The notes under the pieces were generated by a model. That model saw nothing but the letters and a program-made list of their open reading frames with translations. It searched no databases and was not told the origin of the DNA. A DNA stretch of 64,000 nt from Tubulanus polymorphus (taxonomy: Eukaryota > Nemertea > Palaeonemertea > Tubulaniformes > Tubulanidae): NCBI RefSeq assembly GCF_964204645.1, contig NC_134025.1, positions 10,297,001-10,361,000 of the forward strand. Direction: 5' to 3'. Made by a program: the position numbers and the translations under genes. Of the stretch, positions 47,601-57,426 are shown one piece after another (within the stretch, counting starts at the first letter, position 1; each line of letters begins with the position of its first letter).

Positions 47601-50449
47601 GACTAGCTGATAAAGCTACTATTGTGTCGGAGATATGAAGTTATAAAATCCGGTCTCTCTCTCTCTCTATACATGGCCGTGTTCTCAATCTTCCATCTTC
47701 AGAAACGGCTATTATCAGTACAATTTACACGCACGTTACATATACCGAGGCCGCTATTATTCGTTCCCAGGGGCCGCGCACGGTATCGGTTATTACTGGA
47801 CCTAAACATCGCATTAAAGCGCCAAAAGAGCCAATCCCTCGACTTATGTAGATATGCTAACAGTTACCAATATAAGACAAAAAGTATGAAAAGTTATAAG
47901 TTATCATTATCATTATTGGTGATAGTATCATCAACCTAACTATCATAATCATTATTGTTATCACTATTATAACTACTATTGTCACCGTCGTTTTCATTAT
48001 AATCATCAGTTTTACTGATATTCTTTTATAGTTACCGATGTTACAACACAAAATTCCCTGAGTGAAATTCTATAAATTTTCCCTGATTTTTTTCAAGATT
48101 TTTCTGATTCTCTGAGTTTTCCAGGTCAGGGCAAGCCTGCGAACTGATATCTGACGATTCACATCATCCAAAAATTTCACTAAGCCCCCTTTCATGTTAT
48201 TGGTACAATATTCATTACTCAATAGATGGTTGGTATTTGAGTACCATAGACATAGGTCTCGATCACGCAGAGACGATTTGGCCCGGGCCAAATTGGCATG
48301 GATCAGTCAAATTAGGCCTGTACCTAATTAGAGAGTGCCTTCACACATAAACTCGATACTAAATAATGCTTAAACAAAGTGAACTGAATCACTTCCCGGA
48401 ACCAGTTGCAATTCACATGCAAGTAATTTGACCCATGCTAAAATTTGGCTTGGGCCTGGTCTGCCATTTTTGGTCTAGCCAAATTTGACCTAAGCCAAAC
48501 AGGCATTTGGCACTCAGGTGAACAGTTGTTCGAGGCCTAATTTGTCAAGGGCCAATTTGGCACGGGCTCGCGTGATCGCGGCTATAGAGAACTTGTTTTG
48601 CCTAAATTAGGCGAGGGCTATACTTACATGTTTGACACATATCAGGACCATCGCCCCAGCAGTAAGATCCCCCGTTGACTTTACACGAACTGTGACATTT
48701 GTTACCTGCAAAACACGATTAACATGTAAATGACAATGAATGGTATCTTGAAACATCAAGATATCTTATTTGCATCTAATTCGAGATACGTGCATGAATT
48801 GATCTGTGGCCAGTCTATGCTCGATCTAATGTTTATCAACAACTTGGGACCTCATGATTTAAAGACTTTTACAACTTAGGACTAGCAATTGGGCAATTCG
48901 ACGAAAGGATTAGTTTTGAATTCAACTCAAAAATGATCATTAATCTTAACCCTTTCAGTGCATCTACACTGCAGCGCGGTGTATTAATTGGTGATGGACT
49001 TTGCTAGTACATTGCATTGCAGTGTATCCATGTAATTAGTAATTAATTTTCTTATCTACTGAAAGATGGCAGCATCTGTCTAAGATAGTGAAATATTAGC
49101 AACTAATGATACACCGCACAATGGTATAGACGCACTAGAGCGGTATACCCGTTTGGGGGGAAATTTAAAAAAATTTTCAAATCATCTCCAGCACTTTCGG
49201 GTATCAATTAGTCAGCGCTGAAAGTTTAAGATGGTTGTATACACGTGTATAAGAACGAATTTCCGCTCTAGAAAAGGAAGCTTACAAGGTCGTCGATAGT
49301 AGTGCGAAGTCGATTCGATCACGGTTCGAGCATCGCGTCCAGAGATTATATCGTCCCAATTGATAGTGTTGTGATGGCACAGTAGATTGTTGTTAAGGAA
49401 GTAGACACTGCCGCTAAGAATTTCTGAAAAGAAATAATCGAATCATCCCGTACAGGTATACATATATATATTGAAACTGGAAACTAGCATCGTGCGTTGC
49501 AGCTTCAATGGTGCAAATTGTTTTCATGACCAATGATCGTTTTTTAGGCTCAAACTTTTTACGAAACCCATCATCGATTTTAGTTATCATCGTTTAATGT
49601 CGATTTCCCCATACGGTAGTTTCCAGTTACCAGGGGCCCCCCGCATCGGACAGATTTCAACCTTTATTGCAATTAATTGACATCCATCCCTCCTTTGACA
49701 CAAAAATTAAATTTATATTAAAAAAAAGGTGACAGTTCCTATTTACTGAGGGCATTTGTTTTCTTTATTCTCGGCTGCAACTCTCGGACACAGTAAGTTT
49801 GAAAAAGACCCCAATTTTCGGAAGGCACCTAAAAAAATTGGCAATTTTGTTTCATTGGCTGTTACTTTTTCATGGTTTGAGATACAATCTAGAACTTTTT
49901 AATGAATATGGAAATTTATCTGAGGATCTTGGTAATATTGCAATCGTAAAATTATCTTATCACATCCTATTGGGTCCTACTTGGGCACATCCAACTTGGC
50001 TCATTCAGTGAGCTTCTCTATTATCTCTATTAGGATAACTAATCACGTAATATTTAGAATTTCTACTAGTTCTGTAGATTTACCTCTGAGGGAAGTCAAT
50101 CGAAGTTCCATGAGACCGTTCGTTTTCGAGCTCGGCTGCACGTTGAGCGCTACGTACAGCGCGAACTCGCCGACCTGATCGACGACGCGGAACAAGTCGC
50201 GGCCTCGAATCAGCTGCAAATTGTGCAACGAAATGTAATTCGTGTAGACGGACGTGATCAGCACGTAGCCGGTGACTTCGCGAATGTTTTCGAGGAACGT
50301 CAGGTTGTAGGTGGTGCTCGGGTCGTCGAGGAAAACGATCTCCAAGTTGCCGTCGACGTACGTGCAGTTCGTGTAGCGGTTTCGATACATTTCGTACCGA
50401 CTGGCGTGGGTTCCTTCGACGTTTAGACCTATTTCAGTACCACGGCAAA
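28042..50449 (-). CDS. EGFR: EGF receptor tyrosine kinase (26 constitutive-length exons plus one alternative)
   Basis: ErbB-family receptor. Exons in transcript order: 50449-50084, 49423-49286, 48705-48628, 46020-45902, 45402-45261, 44979-44860, 44131-44017, 43782-43618, 42828-42626 or 42119-41929, 39926-39727, 38981-38851, 38762-38564, 38052-37789, 37627-37533, 37144-36991, 36906-36793, 34794-34510, 34270-34207, 34093-34002, 33907-33832, 30290-30144, 29848-29751, 29616-29422, 29301-29112, 28843-28700, 28349-28042. Every junction has GT/AG and matching phase; the product is 1,400 residues from domain I to the stop. Order: L1, furin-like Cys-rich 1, L2, extended Cys-rich 2, one membrane helix, active kinase, Tyr-rich tail. 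It binds EGF-like ligands at the cell surface and signals mainly through Ras/MAPK. The signal-peptide exon is missing; exon 50449 starts in phase 1, so it lies upstream. Confidence 0.97.
28484..28585 (+). mobile_element. Fold-back MITE, family D copy 2
   Basis: Near-palindrome from ACCCAGTTCCACAGTT to AACTGTGGAACTGGGT with GAGTTAACTC inside. Located in the intron between the last two EGFR exons. Confidence 0.8.
29751..36906 (-). CDS. EGFR: EGFR kinase-domain exons
   Basis: Exons 36906-36793, 34794-34510, 34270-34207, 34093-34002, 33907-33832, 30290-30144 and 29848-29751. All catalytic elements are present: P-loop [16 protein letters not shown] lysine, helix-C Glu in [14 protein letters not shown], gatekeeper Thr in LVTQLMP, the Cys of [21 protein letters not shown] in [14 protein letters not shown] and the DVWSFGVTVWE lobe. 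It ends [12 protein letters not shown]. It should be an active Tyr kinase. The 3.0-kb DIRS element lies in the intron between 33832 and 30290. Confidence 0.97.
30617..30777 (-). repeat. DIRS 3' inverted terminal repeat
   Basis: From TTACAATTTTTGG to the GCCATCTTTTT boundary. About 120 bp are the reverse complement of 33470-33592. The outermost ~45 bp are unique to this end and recur inverted in the ICR. Confidence 0.9.
30836..30935 (-). repeat. DIRS internal complementary region (ICR)
   Basis: 30836-30893 is the reverse complement of the left terminus (30617-30676). 30889-30935 is the reverse complement of the right terminus (33564-33610). The halves overlap at TAATA/TTA, as expected for a fused-end junction used to template a circular intermediate. 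Confidence 0.9.
31191..31769 (-). pseudogene. DIRS tyrosine recombinase, C-terminal remnant
   Basis: Open frame of 192 residues. It carries the HxxR motif ([10 protein letters not shown]) and the terminal nucleophile region ([11 protein letters not shown]) of DIRS recombinases, preceded by [13 protein letters not shown]. The upstream first catalytic Arg and everything N-terminal, including reverse transcriptase, are gone, so it cannot be active. Confidence 0.85.
31726..33290 (-). pseudogene. DIRS ORF1 (gag-like), frameshifted
   Basis: The start (33290) has a CxxC-rich zinc-binding head ([29 protein letters not shown]) and [10 protein letters not shown], followed by Pro/Val/Arg-rich repeats. 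Near 32,700-32,763 the coding frame changes by one position into a second open frame (32763-31726) rich in Arg/Ser ([13 protein letters not shown]), ending RLWLE. The change falls in short GC-rich tandem repeats, so slippage is the likely cause. A programmed shift is less likely. Confidence 0.75.
33470..33610 (-). repeat. DIRS 5' inverted terminal repeat
   Basis: AAAAAGATGGCGGATTTCGC through GGAAATATTA. It pairs with the opposite end over ~120 bp. Its outer ~20 bp (ACAGTACTCGATGGAAATAT) are unique and recur inverted at 30893-30915. Confidence 0.9.
34856..36145. mobile_element. 1.3-kb inverted-repeat element in an EGFR intron
   Basis: Left end AAGCCCGTAGCCAGGGGG, right end CCTGGCTACAGGCTT, in inverted orientation; a GAACGCC/GGCGTTC match lies further in. 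No transposase frame. It contains a tRNA-derived SINE-like segment at 35460-35545. Superfamily unknown. Confidence 0.65.
35460..35545 (+). repeat. tRNA-derived SINE head or tRNA pseudogene
   Basis: Has a pol III A box (TGGTCTAGTGG, 35468-35478) and B box (GGGTTCGAGTC, 35515-35525) with tRNA-like spacing of 36 nt. The acceptor stem pairs poorly (GAGC/GCTC only), so it is not a functional tRNA. A short SINE is the best reading. Confidence 0.6.
36991..37144 (-). CDS. EGFR: EGFR transmembrane and juxtamembrane exon
   Basis: 154 nt with acceptor TTAATTAAAG and donor GTTTGT. It encodes [20 protein letters not shown] followed by [14 protein letters not shown]: one ~24-residue membrane helix with a GxxxG-like start, then a basic juxtamembrane segment. 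Confidence 0.95.
37205..37508 (+). mobile_element. Family-B MITE copy 3
   Basis: Complete: AGCCACAATCACACAG to GTGCGATCGCGGCT, flanked by ATA on both sides (possible 3-bp target duplication). Its right end is 24 nt from the donor of EGFR exon 37627-37533. Confidence 0.9.
37533..39926 (-). CDS. EGFR: EGFR exons for extended Cys-rich domain IV/V
   Basis: Exons 39926-39727, 38981-38851, 38762-38564, 38052-37789 and 37627-37533. Cys modules: [132 protein letters not shown]. This is about 150 residues longer than the vertebrate stalk and matches the extra Cys-rich unit of Drosophila EGFR, supporting a protostome source. Confidence 0.94.
39288..39577 (+). mobile_element. piggyBac-like MITE, family A copy 3
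   Basis: TTAACCCTTTCA ... TCACTGAAAGGGTTA; ~290 bp in the EGFR intron between 39727 and 38981. Confidence 0.85.
41929..42119 (-). CDS. EGFR: EGFR L2 alternative exon, version 'b'
   Basis: 191 nt, acceptor TTTACAG, donor TGTT|GTAAGT. It encodes [36 protein letters not shown] and [12 protein letters not shown], ending PEMC. It aligns end to end with version 'a' at about one-third identity. NKALC...TIDWKKF is closer to the canonical human EGFR pattern (NKNLC...TINWKKLF) than 'a' is. Four codons shorter than 'a'; same phases. Confidence 0.9.
42626..42828 (-). CDS. EGFR: EGFR L2 alternative exon, version 'a'
   Basis: 203 nt, acceptor TTTACAG, donor TGTT|GTAAG. With the preceding CG it encodes [37 protein letters not shown] and [13 protein letters not shown], ending CGG-GCT-AAG-TGT-T. 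It fills the last strands of domain III. It has the same phases (in 2, out 1) as the exon 506 nt downstream, so each can replace the other. Confidence 0.93.
43618..44131 (-). CDS. EGFR: EGFR exons for first half of domain III (L2)
   Basis: Exons 44131-44017 ([37 protein letters not shown]) and 43782-43618 ([40 protein letters not shown]). The second ends in phase 2 (CG), the entry point for either alternative exon. Confidence 0.95.
44860..48705 (-). CDS. EGFR: EGFR exons for domain II (Cys-rich 1, dimerisation arm)
   Basis: Exons 48705-48628, 46020-45902, 45402-45261 and 44979-44860. Furin-like cysteine modules are visible: [80 protein letters not shown]. The segment between CESYCP and ECP is where ErbB dimerisation arms lie. 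Confidence 0.95.
46057..46290 (+). repeat. Degenerate tandem repeat (~114-bp units) in an EGFR intron
   Basis: Two units related over their length (GAACATATCTAATAAGACTT vs AAACATATCTGATTAAACTC; GCTGAAAGC-AATGTATCT in each). More eroded fragments run to about 46,400. Lies just upstream of the acceptor of exon 46020-45902. Confidence 0.55.
46398..46500 (-). repeat. Dispersed repeat, family I copy 1
   Basis: The reverse complement shares TCTGACCAATAGAAAAATGA and GGGGCCC...GGCGGAA...GCCCTTT blocks with 53513-53635. Confidence 0.6.
48253..48593 (+). mobile_element. Family-B MITE copy 4
   Basis: Starts near TAGGTCTCGATCACGCAGAG and ends CGTGATCGCGGCTA. The right end is about 35 nt from the donor of EGFR exon 48705-48628. 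Same orientation as copies 1 and 3. Confidence 0.85.
48946..49229 (+). mobile_element. piggyBac-like MITE, family A copy 4
   Basis: TTAACCCTTTCAGTGCATCT ... CAGCGCTGAAAGTTTAA, in the EGFR intron between the second and third found exons, about 55 nt downstream of the donor of exon 49423-49286. TTAA at both ends. Confidence 0.85.
49286..50449 (-). CDS. EGFR: EGFR exons for domain I (L1)
   Basis: Exons 50449-50084 and 49423-49286. They start at [12 protein letters not shown] and run through [30 protein letters not shown] and [10 protein letters not shown], the classic receptor L-domain ladder. The second exon gives [20 protein letters not shown], the Leu-Cys-Trp end of L1. The first acceptor is TTTTTCTGCAG. 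Confidence 0.96.
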
Positions 50450-51033
50450 CTGCAGAAAAAGATTGAAAAATGGATAACAATTATTTTAAAGCATTGGAGA
50501 TGTACTCGGCATACTTTTGAAAAAAAAGAAACTTTAGTATCATCCCTAATTCATAGAATATCAGCCAGTCTCGACGAGAATACTTGAACCTGATTCCATC
50601 GACAAACTCCATGCCCTTGGACACTGGGTGCACAGCTTTACGCACAACTAATTATATGATTCTGGTTGGCAATGATGATATCATGTTGCTAAAAGCCGTT
50701 CAGTGCTAAAGACAAGTCACAATGGCATCAGGTACAAATTCAATCCTTTGCTGAAACTATAGGGATTTAACTCAGCGTCACAAACAGTCTAAGAATCCTA
50801 GGCCCAGCAGTTCTACATATGTGGGTTGGATTTGACCTCGTTCATAGACAAATTCATAAGATTTTGAGAAGAAAATTTCATCAAATCTCAACCCATAACT
50901 GTTGAACTGGAGCCAGATGAACCACTCAGCAGCGATATAACAAAAAATGTTTTAAACATATTGTATTTTCGTAATTTCATCAGCATTACCAAAGAGAACT
51001 ATTTCACCTATTAGACAGATGTTAAAACACATG

Positions 51034-51056
51034 CACACGCACACACACACACACAC
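51034..51056. repeat. (CA)n microsatellite
   Basis: ACACACAC tract. Similar GT tracts occur near 41748-41762 and 47399-47415 inside EGFR introns. Confidence 0.8.
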
Positions 51057-52616
51057 ATACATATAAATACAATTTCAGGGGTTAACTTCGTTAAACGTTA
51101 GCAAAAACGAAAACCCATTAGATCTGTAAAAACCTGCTTCCACCTGCTTACGTCCCGGCGCATTATTATATACTTCAGTTTCATCGCGACTGTAGGCGAT
51201 TCCCTCTTCAGTTTCTGAATTCATAGAAAGCTCCCTTTATACGATAAGGCAATCATCGGGAGAGATTTGGAGAAATTAGAAAAAAAAAGGTTATACGCGC
51301 AGCGGTAGCTTCGGGATGTTTGGGTTATTTGCTATATCGGCGTTTTTGGCGTCGCCGGATATTTCACGGAGCCAGAAATGTTTGCGTTATCGGAGTTATA
51401 TTGTTTGAAAACTGATATCGAAACTGACAAACGGTTCGTCATAATCATCGTCTGTCACCGCCGTCTGATGCTTTTTTATTTGTCGTGGGTTGAATACATT
51501 TCTCCAGTGAATTTTATTCAAATACGATTTCAGCGCCGGCCGTCCGACATTTGATTACGCGATTAACATCACGACTCGCGGTCGTATGTTCGAAGTTGTT
51601 TTAGTTTTTTTTCCCGTTTTAATCATTCTCGCATTAATGGCGCATTAATAGCGCGCTTACGCGCGATCGATATTCATTTCAATTTCGAGGTATCTGGTAA
51701 TGACGCTAGGCTGGAAACGCAGAGTAGAGAAGGGAGGGGGGCAAGGGAGGGGGAGGCAGAGGGAGCAGAAAAAAAGAGGAACACGAGTATTACGAGCTGA
51801 ATTCGCACTAAATCCATGGCTTACTTACTCAGAATATAGGTGGTGCCAATTTTGGTTGAAAGATAGGGCGCCACTTGCAGGCAATTCGAAATATAATCTG
51901 GAAATTACGTTAACATTTTTTTTTCGAAGGGTCTATAGAAAATACAATAACGTAGGGCCAAGCTTCAACTTCAATACGCGGAACTCGTTTCTGCTTACGA
52001 TGCGCTGCCAAAAAGCATCTCGCACGTGCGAGTAACAAGAAAACATCGAAACTAGAAACAGATTTTTTGTATCTACGGCATTTCGGCGTTGTTGAGTTCA
52101 GCCGCTGTAGACGTTTCATGCCGGTTTCATTTGACTGAGCGAACGAAATTAAAGCACCGCGCGATGATAATCTCCGTAAATGTCGTTATAATTATCGAAA
52201 AACATTTACGACCCCGAGACGCCGCCGCAACATCGTTGCGCCATCTTCGGATTTAATACGTACGTATGGAGTCCGTCTTTACGACCCGTAAACCATCAGT
52301 CGACAAATTACAATTCTATATCGTTATCCGACGAGAAAAACCCACGGCAATAATTAAAACACGGTTTTTTTAAAGCACACACGAGACGAAATTAACGTCG
52401 CTGTAACATTATGATTACTGTATATCAGAGAAACCGGTTCGTTATCGTTAATCTATTATTATAATGTTATCGTTAGACCGGACACAACCAACACGACCGA
52501 CATACTCTTCGTTTTGACGCCGCCTTTACTAGTGCCCAGTATCCACGGTGGCTCTGTAGATTCGTTTCGAAGAAAAAACAAAAACAAAAAGAGAAAAGAA
52601 GACATTCATAAGAATA

Positions 52617-52668
52617 TTAATAATAATAATAATAACAATAATAATAATAATAATAATGATAATAAATG
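52617..52668. repeat. (TAA)n microsatellite
   Basis: AATAATAATAACAATAATAA-type run with a few interruptions. Confidence 0.85.
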
Positions 52669-53512
52669 ATTAAATGACAAAAATTATTATAACGATAATA
52701 ATTGATATACACGACAAATGCTGAACCTATGAAAAATTAAAAGAAAACGTTCGTTAAAAAGCATCAGATGTAAAAATTTGGCCGAAACCATCGAAACATT
52801 ACACAAGAATACCGATCAACGGAGCGATCGCGAAAGGCGTCGCGAATTTTCATTTTTTTTTTTTAAATAAAATTTCTAAAATAAAATTAGAGATAATGAC
52901 GAAAATAATAATATAAATTTGGTTGATTATTTATATAATCAACTTTCGACGCCGTTTCGTGACCACTCGCAAATGTAAACGTAAAAAATACACGTAGAAA
53001 AAGGGGGTTTACAACACGTAACACGGGGTGAAAATATGAGAAAAGGTGGTTTTCGACCGTATTTCGAACGAGTGTGAATATCGGAAAAGTTACGAAACGG
53101 AAAAAGTACGCGTGGTTTCGAATATTTGTCGACGGAACATTTTTTTTCCATCTTAAGCGTTCAGTGTTTCATTTTTTTCCCAGCGAATTGCAGAATGTAT
53201 CGCCGTCTGTTCTGGGAATTCGTATTCCGTTCTTACAGTTTTGATCGGAAGAATCCGCCAAATTTTGAAAAGTTTAAAAATGCGGCGGTAATCATAGAAA
53301 TATATCAATGATTCCGTAATACTGAAGTTGTTGCCGGAAAAACTGAAAAAAGTATTTATAAGTACAAGCGACATCCCCTGAATGGATCCAATAATGACGT
53401 GATGGATCTTTTGATTGTAAAGAAATTGTAATAGGCAAAAATTGTAATAGGCATTTAGTGCCAATACAGTTTTTAGAATACATCGAAATGCATTTTCAAA
53501 ATTTTATGAGGG

Positions 53513-53635
53513 AGGGCCCCAAAACCCCGCGAGGGGCTTTGCACCTAAGGCACGCCCCTTTGCGGAAGCCCAATGTATATATGCCCTTTCTTGAAGTCTG
53601 ACCAATAGAAAAATGAAGGACACGTCACTGATTAC
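53513..53635 (+). repeat. Dispersed repeat, family I copy 2
   Basis: Matches 46398-46500 in inverted orientation, including TCTGACCAATAGAAAAATGA and the CACGTCACTGAT end. Confidence 0.6.
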
Positions 53636-54679
53636 ATCATATTACTACTAGTACTAAATTTTGAAGATTTCTCTGCAGAAATATCATTCTCGCGAGATCT
53701 AAATACTTCTGGAAGAAAAAAAACGTCCACACTACCCTCTATCATGACAAGCCAGGTGAGGACAACAGCGAGGATATAGTTGTATAAAAGATGTAATGAA
53801 AGTGTCTAATGAATATACACAAGTAGTTCTATAGAGATATAGAGAGATAGAGAGAGAAGACATATGTATCTGACAACATCAATAATTGTGCACGAGGTTC
53901 AATGTTTTTCTTTTTTTTTTCACAGAAGAGTAAAGTGTTCGATGATGATGTTTGATGGTAATGACGATGATATCGACAATGATAACGACGATGATATTCG
54001 ATGACATTTTTTTTTTCGTGAAAAAACTATATCTAATAATGCAGCGGTTGGTGGCGACACATTCTGCACTGGTCATAATGATGTACACACCGATTTAGTT
54101 ATATATATATATATTTATATATTTAATATATCAAAACTCACCCACAGGAGAGATCGGAACATGAGCTGTTATACGCAATAAAGGAAGGGAAAAGACAAAA
54201 AAAACAATTATGAATACATGCACGTGCAAAAGCAAAAGTCGTAAACGTAAAAAATATCGCGCCGCGAACCCCCTCTCCCGTCTTAAGTAGGATATGAGAT
54301 ACCCGATATTCGACTGTTCATTATTGTCACTGAGGGTAATCAGATTTTAAACAAATCGGGGACGGGGCGGTATCGTCAGGTAAAACCATAGCGCACAGCT
54401 TCGATTTTAGTTAATCTCGTTTACCGAGATATGGACGAGATTCGGGTTCCGAGACTGGATTCGAATTTCAGGATACGTTACTATCGCGATTAGAGCACGC
54501 GTGCACACGTCATAACTATCAGGTTTTGCGATTTTCGATGTCATTTAGTTCTTTTTTTTTGCCACGAAATAGGTTGGAGATATTACACGCCTAACAACGG
54601 CAGTACGTACTTTTTAGATTACTGGGCTATTGGTCTAATCCGGACATTATTTGCAGCCCATTTGCTCATTGATATACAG

Positions 54680-54876
54680 GACCCAGTTCCACAGGTAACT
54701 CAGAGTTAACTCTAAAGCCGCGATCACACGGAGATGATTTGGCCCGGGCCTCACCGACATTTTTGGTCGGCCCAAATTTGGCCCGGGCCCATTTGGCACC
54801 CGTGTGAACAGTTGTTCCGGGCCAAAAATGTTCGTGTGATCGTGGCTTACTCATGATTGTGGAACTGGATCCAGGT
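54680..54876 (+). mobile_element. Family-D fold-back MITE, interrupted
   Basis: Left part AGGACCCAGTTCCACAGGTA-ACTCAGAGTTAACTCTA and right part CTCATGATTGTGGAACTGGATCC form one family-D element. They are split by the family-B element at 54716-54847. Confidence 0.75.
54716..54847 (+). mobile_element. Family-B MITE copy 5, internally deleted and nested
   Basis: 132 bp: AGCCGCGATCACACGGAGAT ... TTCGTGTGATCGTGGCT. It lacks the central TACTAAACAATG part. It lies within a family-D element and is therefore the younger insertion. Confidence 0.85.
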
Positions 54877-54984
54877 AAATGACTTTTAATCCAGATTTCC
54901 CATAAACCGGATGAATTTTGTTGGTCCCAAATGATCCGAATTAAGGCAATTCTATTATCATCAGTAACAAATTGATATTTTCCA

Positions 54985-55155
54985 GTAAAATTTCATTGAA
55001 ATATGAAAGGAAATGTTCAAATTAATCAGTAATCAACAGTAAGACCCTTGGTAATGTCTTTCATATTTCTGTACGCATCAAGCTAATCAAATCAATATTT
55101 CTCATTATAAAAAAGTAACAATTACTAAAAGTCGTGAACATTTGGCAGCTCTCGG
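54985..55155 (+). repeat. Dispersed repeat, family H copy 2
   Basis: Matches 5770-5920, with the shared 'taatcagtaatcaacagtaa' and TTTCATAT/TTCTGTA blocks. Confidence 0.65.
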
Positions 55156-55168
55156 GATTATAAAACAG

Positions 55169-55287
55169 CTGGGGTGGGTTTTATAAACAGGTATTATTAC
55201 CTTTAACCCAGGGGCTTACTCGATCGATAATGAATTGAGTTTGCCCCCCGGGTTAAAGGCAATACCAGTCTATGAAACCGGCCCCGC
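55169..55287. mobile_element. Small fold-back MITE
   Basis: Arms GGGGTGGGTTTTATAAACAG/GTATTATTACCTTTAACCC and, inverted, GGGTTAAAGGCAATAC/CTATGAAACCGGCCCCGCC. Confidence 0.7.
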
Positions 55288-57147
55288 CATTTTCGGCGAT
55301 GGATTTAAAAAAAAAAGAAGAGAAAAACATCGAAAAGTTCCTCAAACTTTCGTCGGTGTCGTTCGAGTTTCGTACGTTATTTAAAACTCATTGCCACGGA
55401 AGTCGGCGATCAGTGGGGAATTGGCGGCGAGAACGGCGCTAATAGATCCATCTCGTCGTCGCGCGCTCCGTTCGCTGAATTCCGCCGAGAACAAATTTGA
55501 TTGCCTTCAAAATGGATCAGGAAAACCAACTATTATTTCAATAAAACGTCATCTAACATGAAATTTCCTTATCAATCACCGCCTAATGACACTTTCGCGG
55601 CGGCGCCGCGCAGAAACTTCGAAATTCTTAACGTCGACTCGAGACGCGACGAACCACGACGACGACAACAATCGGTCGATACGGATCAACACTACAAGTC
55701 GTCGTCAGACGACGATGACGGCTGTCGAAGAACGGGAAACAATACGAAATAAGACCGAAACAACGTACGATACGATATCCAGATATCCAATTGACGATTG
55801 GGTTTCCTACGCGCGAGAGAACCACTCGTAGACTTCCTACAAACACGAGGTATATACACTAACGCGTATACTTCACGATACATCAAGAATACTATTTCAT
55901 TTATACGAGTAATCGACGAAATGAACTTGAATCGTGTGGAAAAAATCATTCGCCCGAGAAGCCCGGTGTAGAATGAATACAACCGAGATGGATAGTCTAA
56001 CTTGTTGGTTTGATCGGGAAAGGGAATTTAAAAAGCGGGGTTTCTCATTGGGTCCACAGCTGACAATGGCTTTCCATACATCCGTATCATGTATGTAATA
56101 TAAAGTATGTGTGTATGAACATTTTTTTTATAATGTTCGTATACGACGAAATAAGATTATTATCATCATAAAAGAGAAATGTAAGTAATCAATTTCATTT
56201 ACTAGTTTTAAACTAAATGAATTAGGGATGAATTGGGGGACTTCATTTCCTGAACTAGTTAATTTTTTTCTTATAAAGGTTTACTAGTATATTTCATCGA
56301 AAGAAATCATGGAATATCGGGAGAATGAAATACCGGACATTCAATAGAGACCTCATCGCATCTAGCGGTTTCTTGCCGCGTTTCATTTTGAAATTATGGA
56401 CGCATTATCAACATTGTATATTGTTTAACTGCCGAGTCTAACTTGGTTTACAGAAAAGATGTAGCATTTGCTGTTAAAAGTTGCAATACATCCATTTGCT
56501 GTTAAAAGTTGCAGTAGTTATCACCCTGTTTTTTCAACAAGCATTGTTTTCAGATATCTAAAATCAATAAAATGCCAAATCAGCATGGATTTTGTAATTC
56601 AACTTGATCATCACAATCACCAGTTCATTGTAGTCGGATTTGCAGCAAATTCCCGAGGCCAATTTTTGAAAAAAATTTAGTTGCATTACGGATCCGGTGA
56701 GAAACTTTTGAGATTTCTAGGTATAAAAGCAAAAAAATTCTAGCCCCCTCATTTTAATACAAAGATATGGAAAGAACAACAAAGACAATCTATAACTTCA
56801 AAAGAATCGGTAGACATAGGAATTCCCATTGATACTTTGTTGGATACACTCCGTAAAGAGAGTGATTTGCAAAAATGGTAGCGCAATTGTTATGTCCAGC
56901 TCCTTTGTCATGTTGTATGACCTTAATTGCGAAGAGGGGGTGGCCGCCGGACATTAAGATTAATGAAACTGGCGGCTTACAAAACAATGCCGGAGATTGT
57001 TGGCACGGTTACAGGGCAGAGACCGTCTTAATTACTATTACCATACAATCTGTACACTTGAAACAGCGGTGAAAGGCTTGATTTCGAAGTCAGTTTGAAA
57101 TAAAGCATGAGATTTTCAATTCGTCCTTCGTCCCAAATTCATTTCGT

Positions 57148-57426
57148 TTAACCCTTTCAGTGCGTCTACACTGCAGTGCGGTGTATAAATCAGTATTTAT
57201 ACATATTGATATCGATGTATTGATGTAATTATCTCTCTTAAAAAATGGCAGCACATGTCAAACAGAAGTAACATGTCAAATACTAGTAACTGATGATACA
57301 CCGCACCGCGGTGTAGATGCACTGTAGTGGTATCCCGTTATTCAACACACTAGGGTGGAATTTTTAAAAATTTCCAATTATCTCCAGCACAATAGGATAT
57401 TAATTAGTCAGCACTGAAAGGGTTAA
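57148..57426 (+). mobile_element. piggyBac-like MITE, family A copy 5
   Basis: TTAACCCTTTCAGTGCGTCT ... CAGCACTGAAAGGGTTAA with TTAA on both sides. Well preserved. Confidence 0.88.

Noticed and set aside
51170-51235. Possible EGFR first exon (MNSETEEGIAYSRDETEVYN then a GTAAGC donor in phase 1)
   Set aside because: The phase matches the domain-I exon, but the peptide is acidic with no signal sequence and no other support.
55501-55831. Overlapping plus-strand frames rich in Asp, Arg and Ser
   Set aside because: Two frames are open at once over CGA/GAC-rich DNA; compositional, with no domain.
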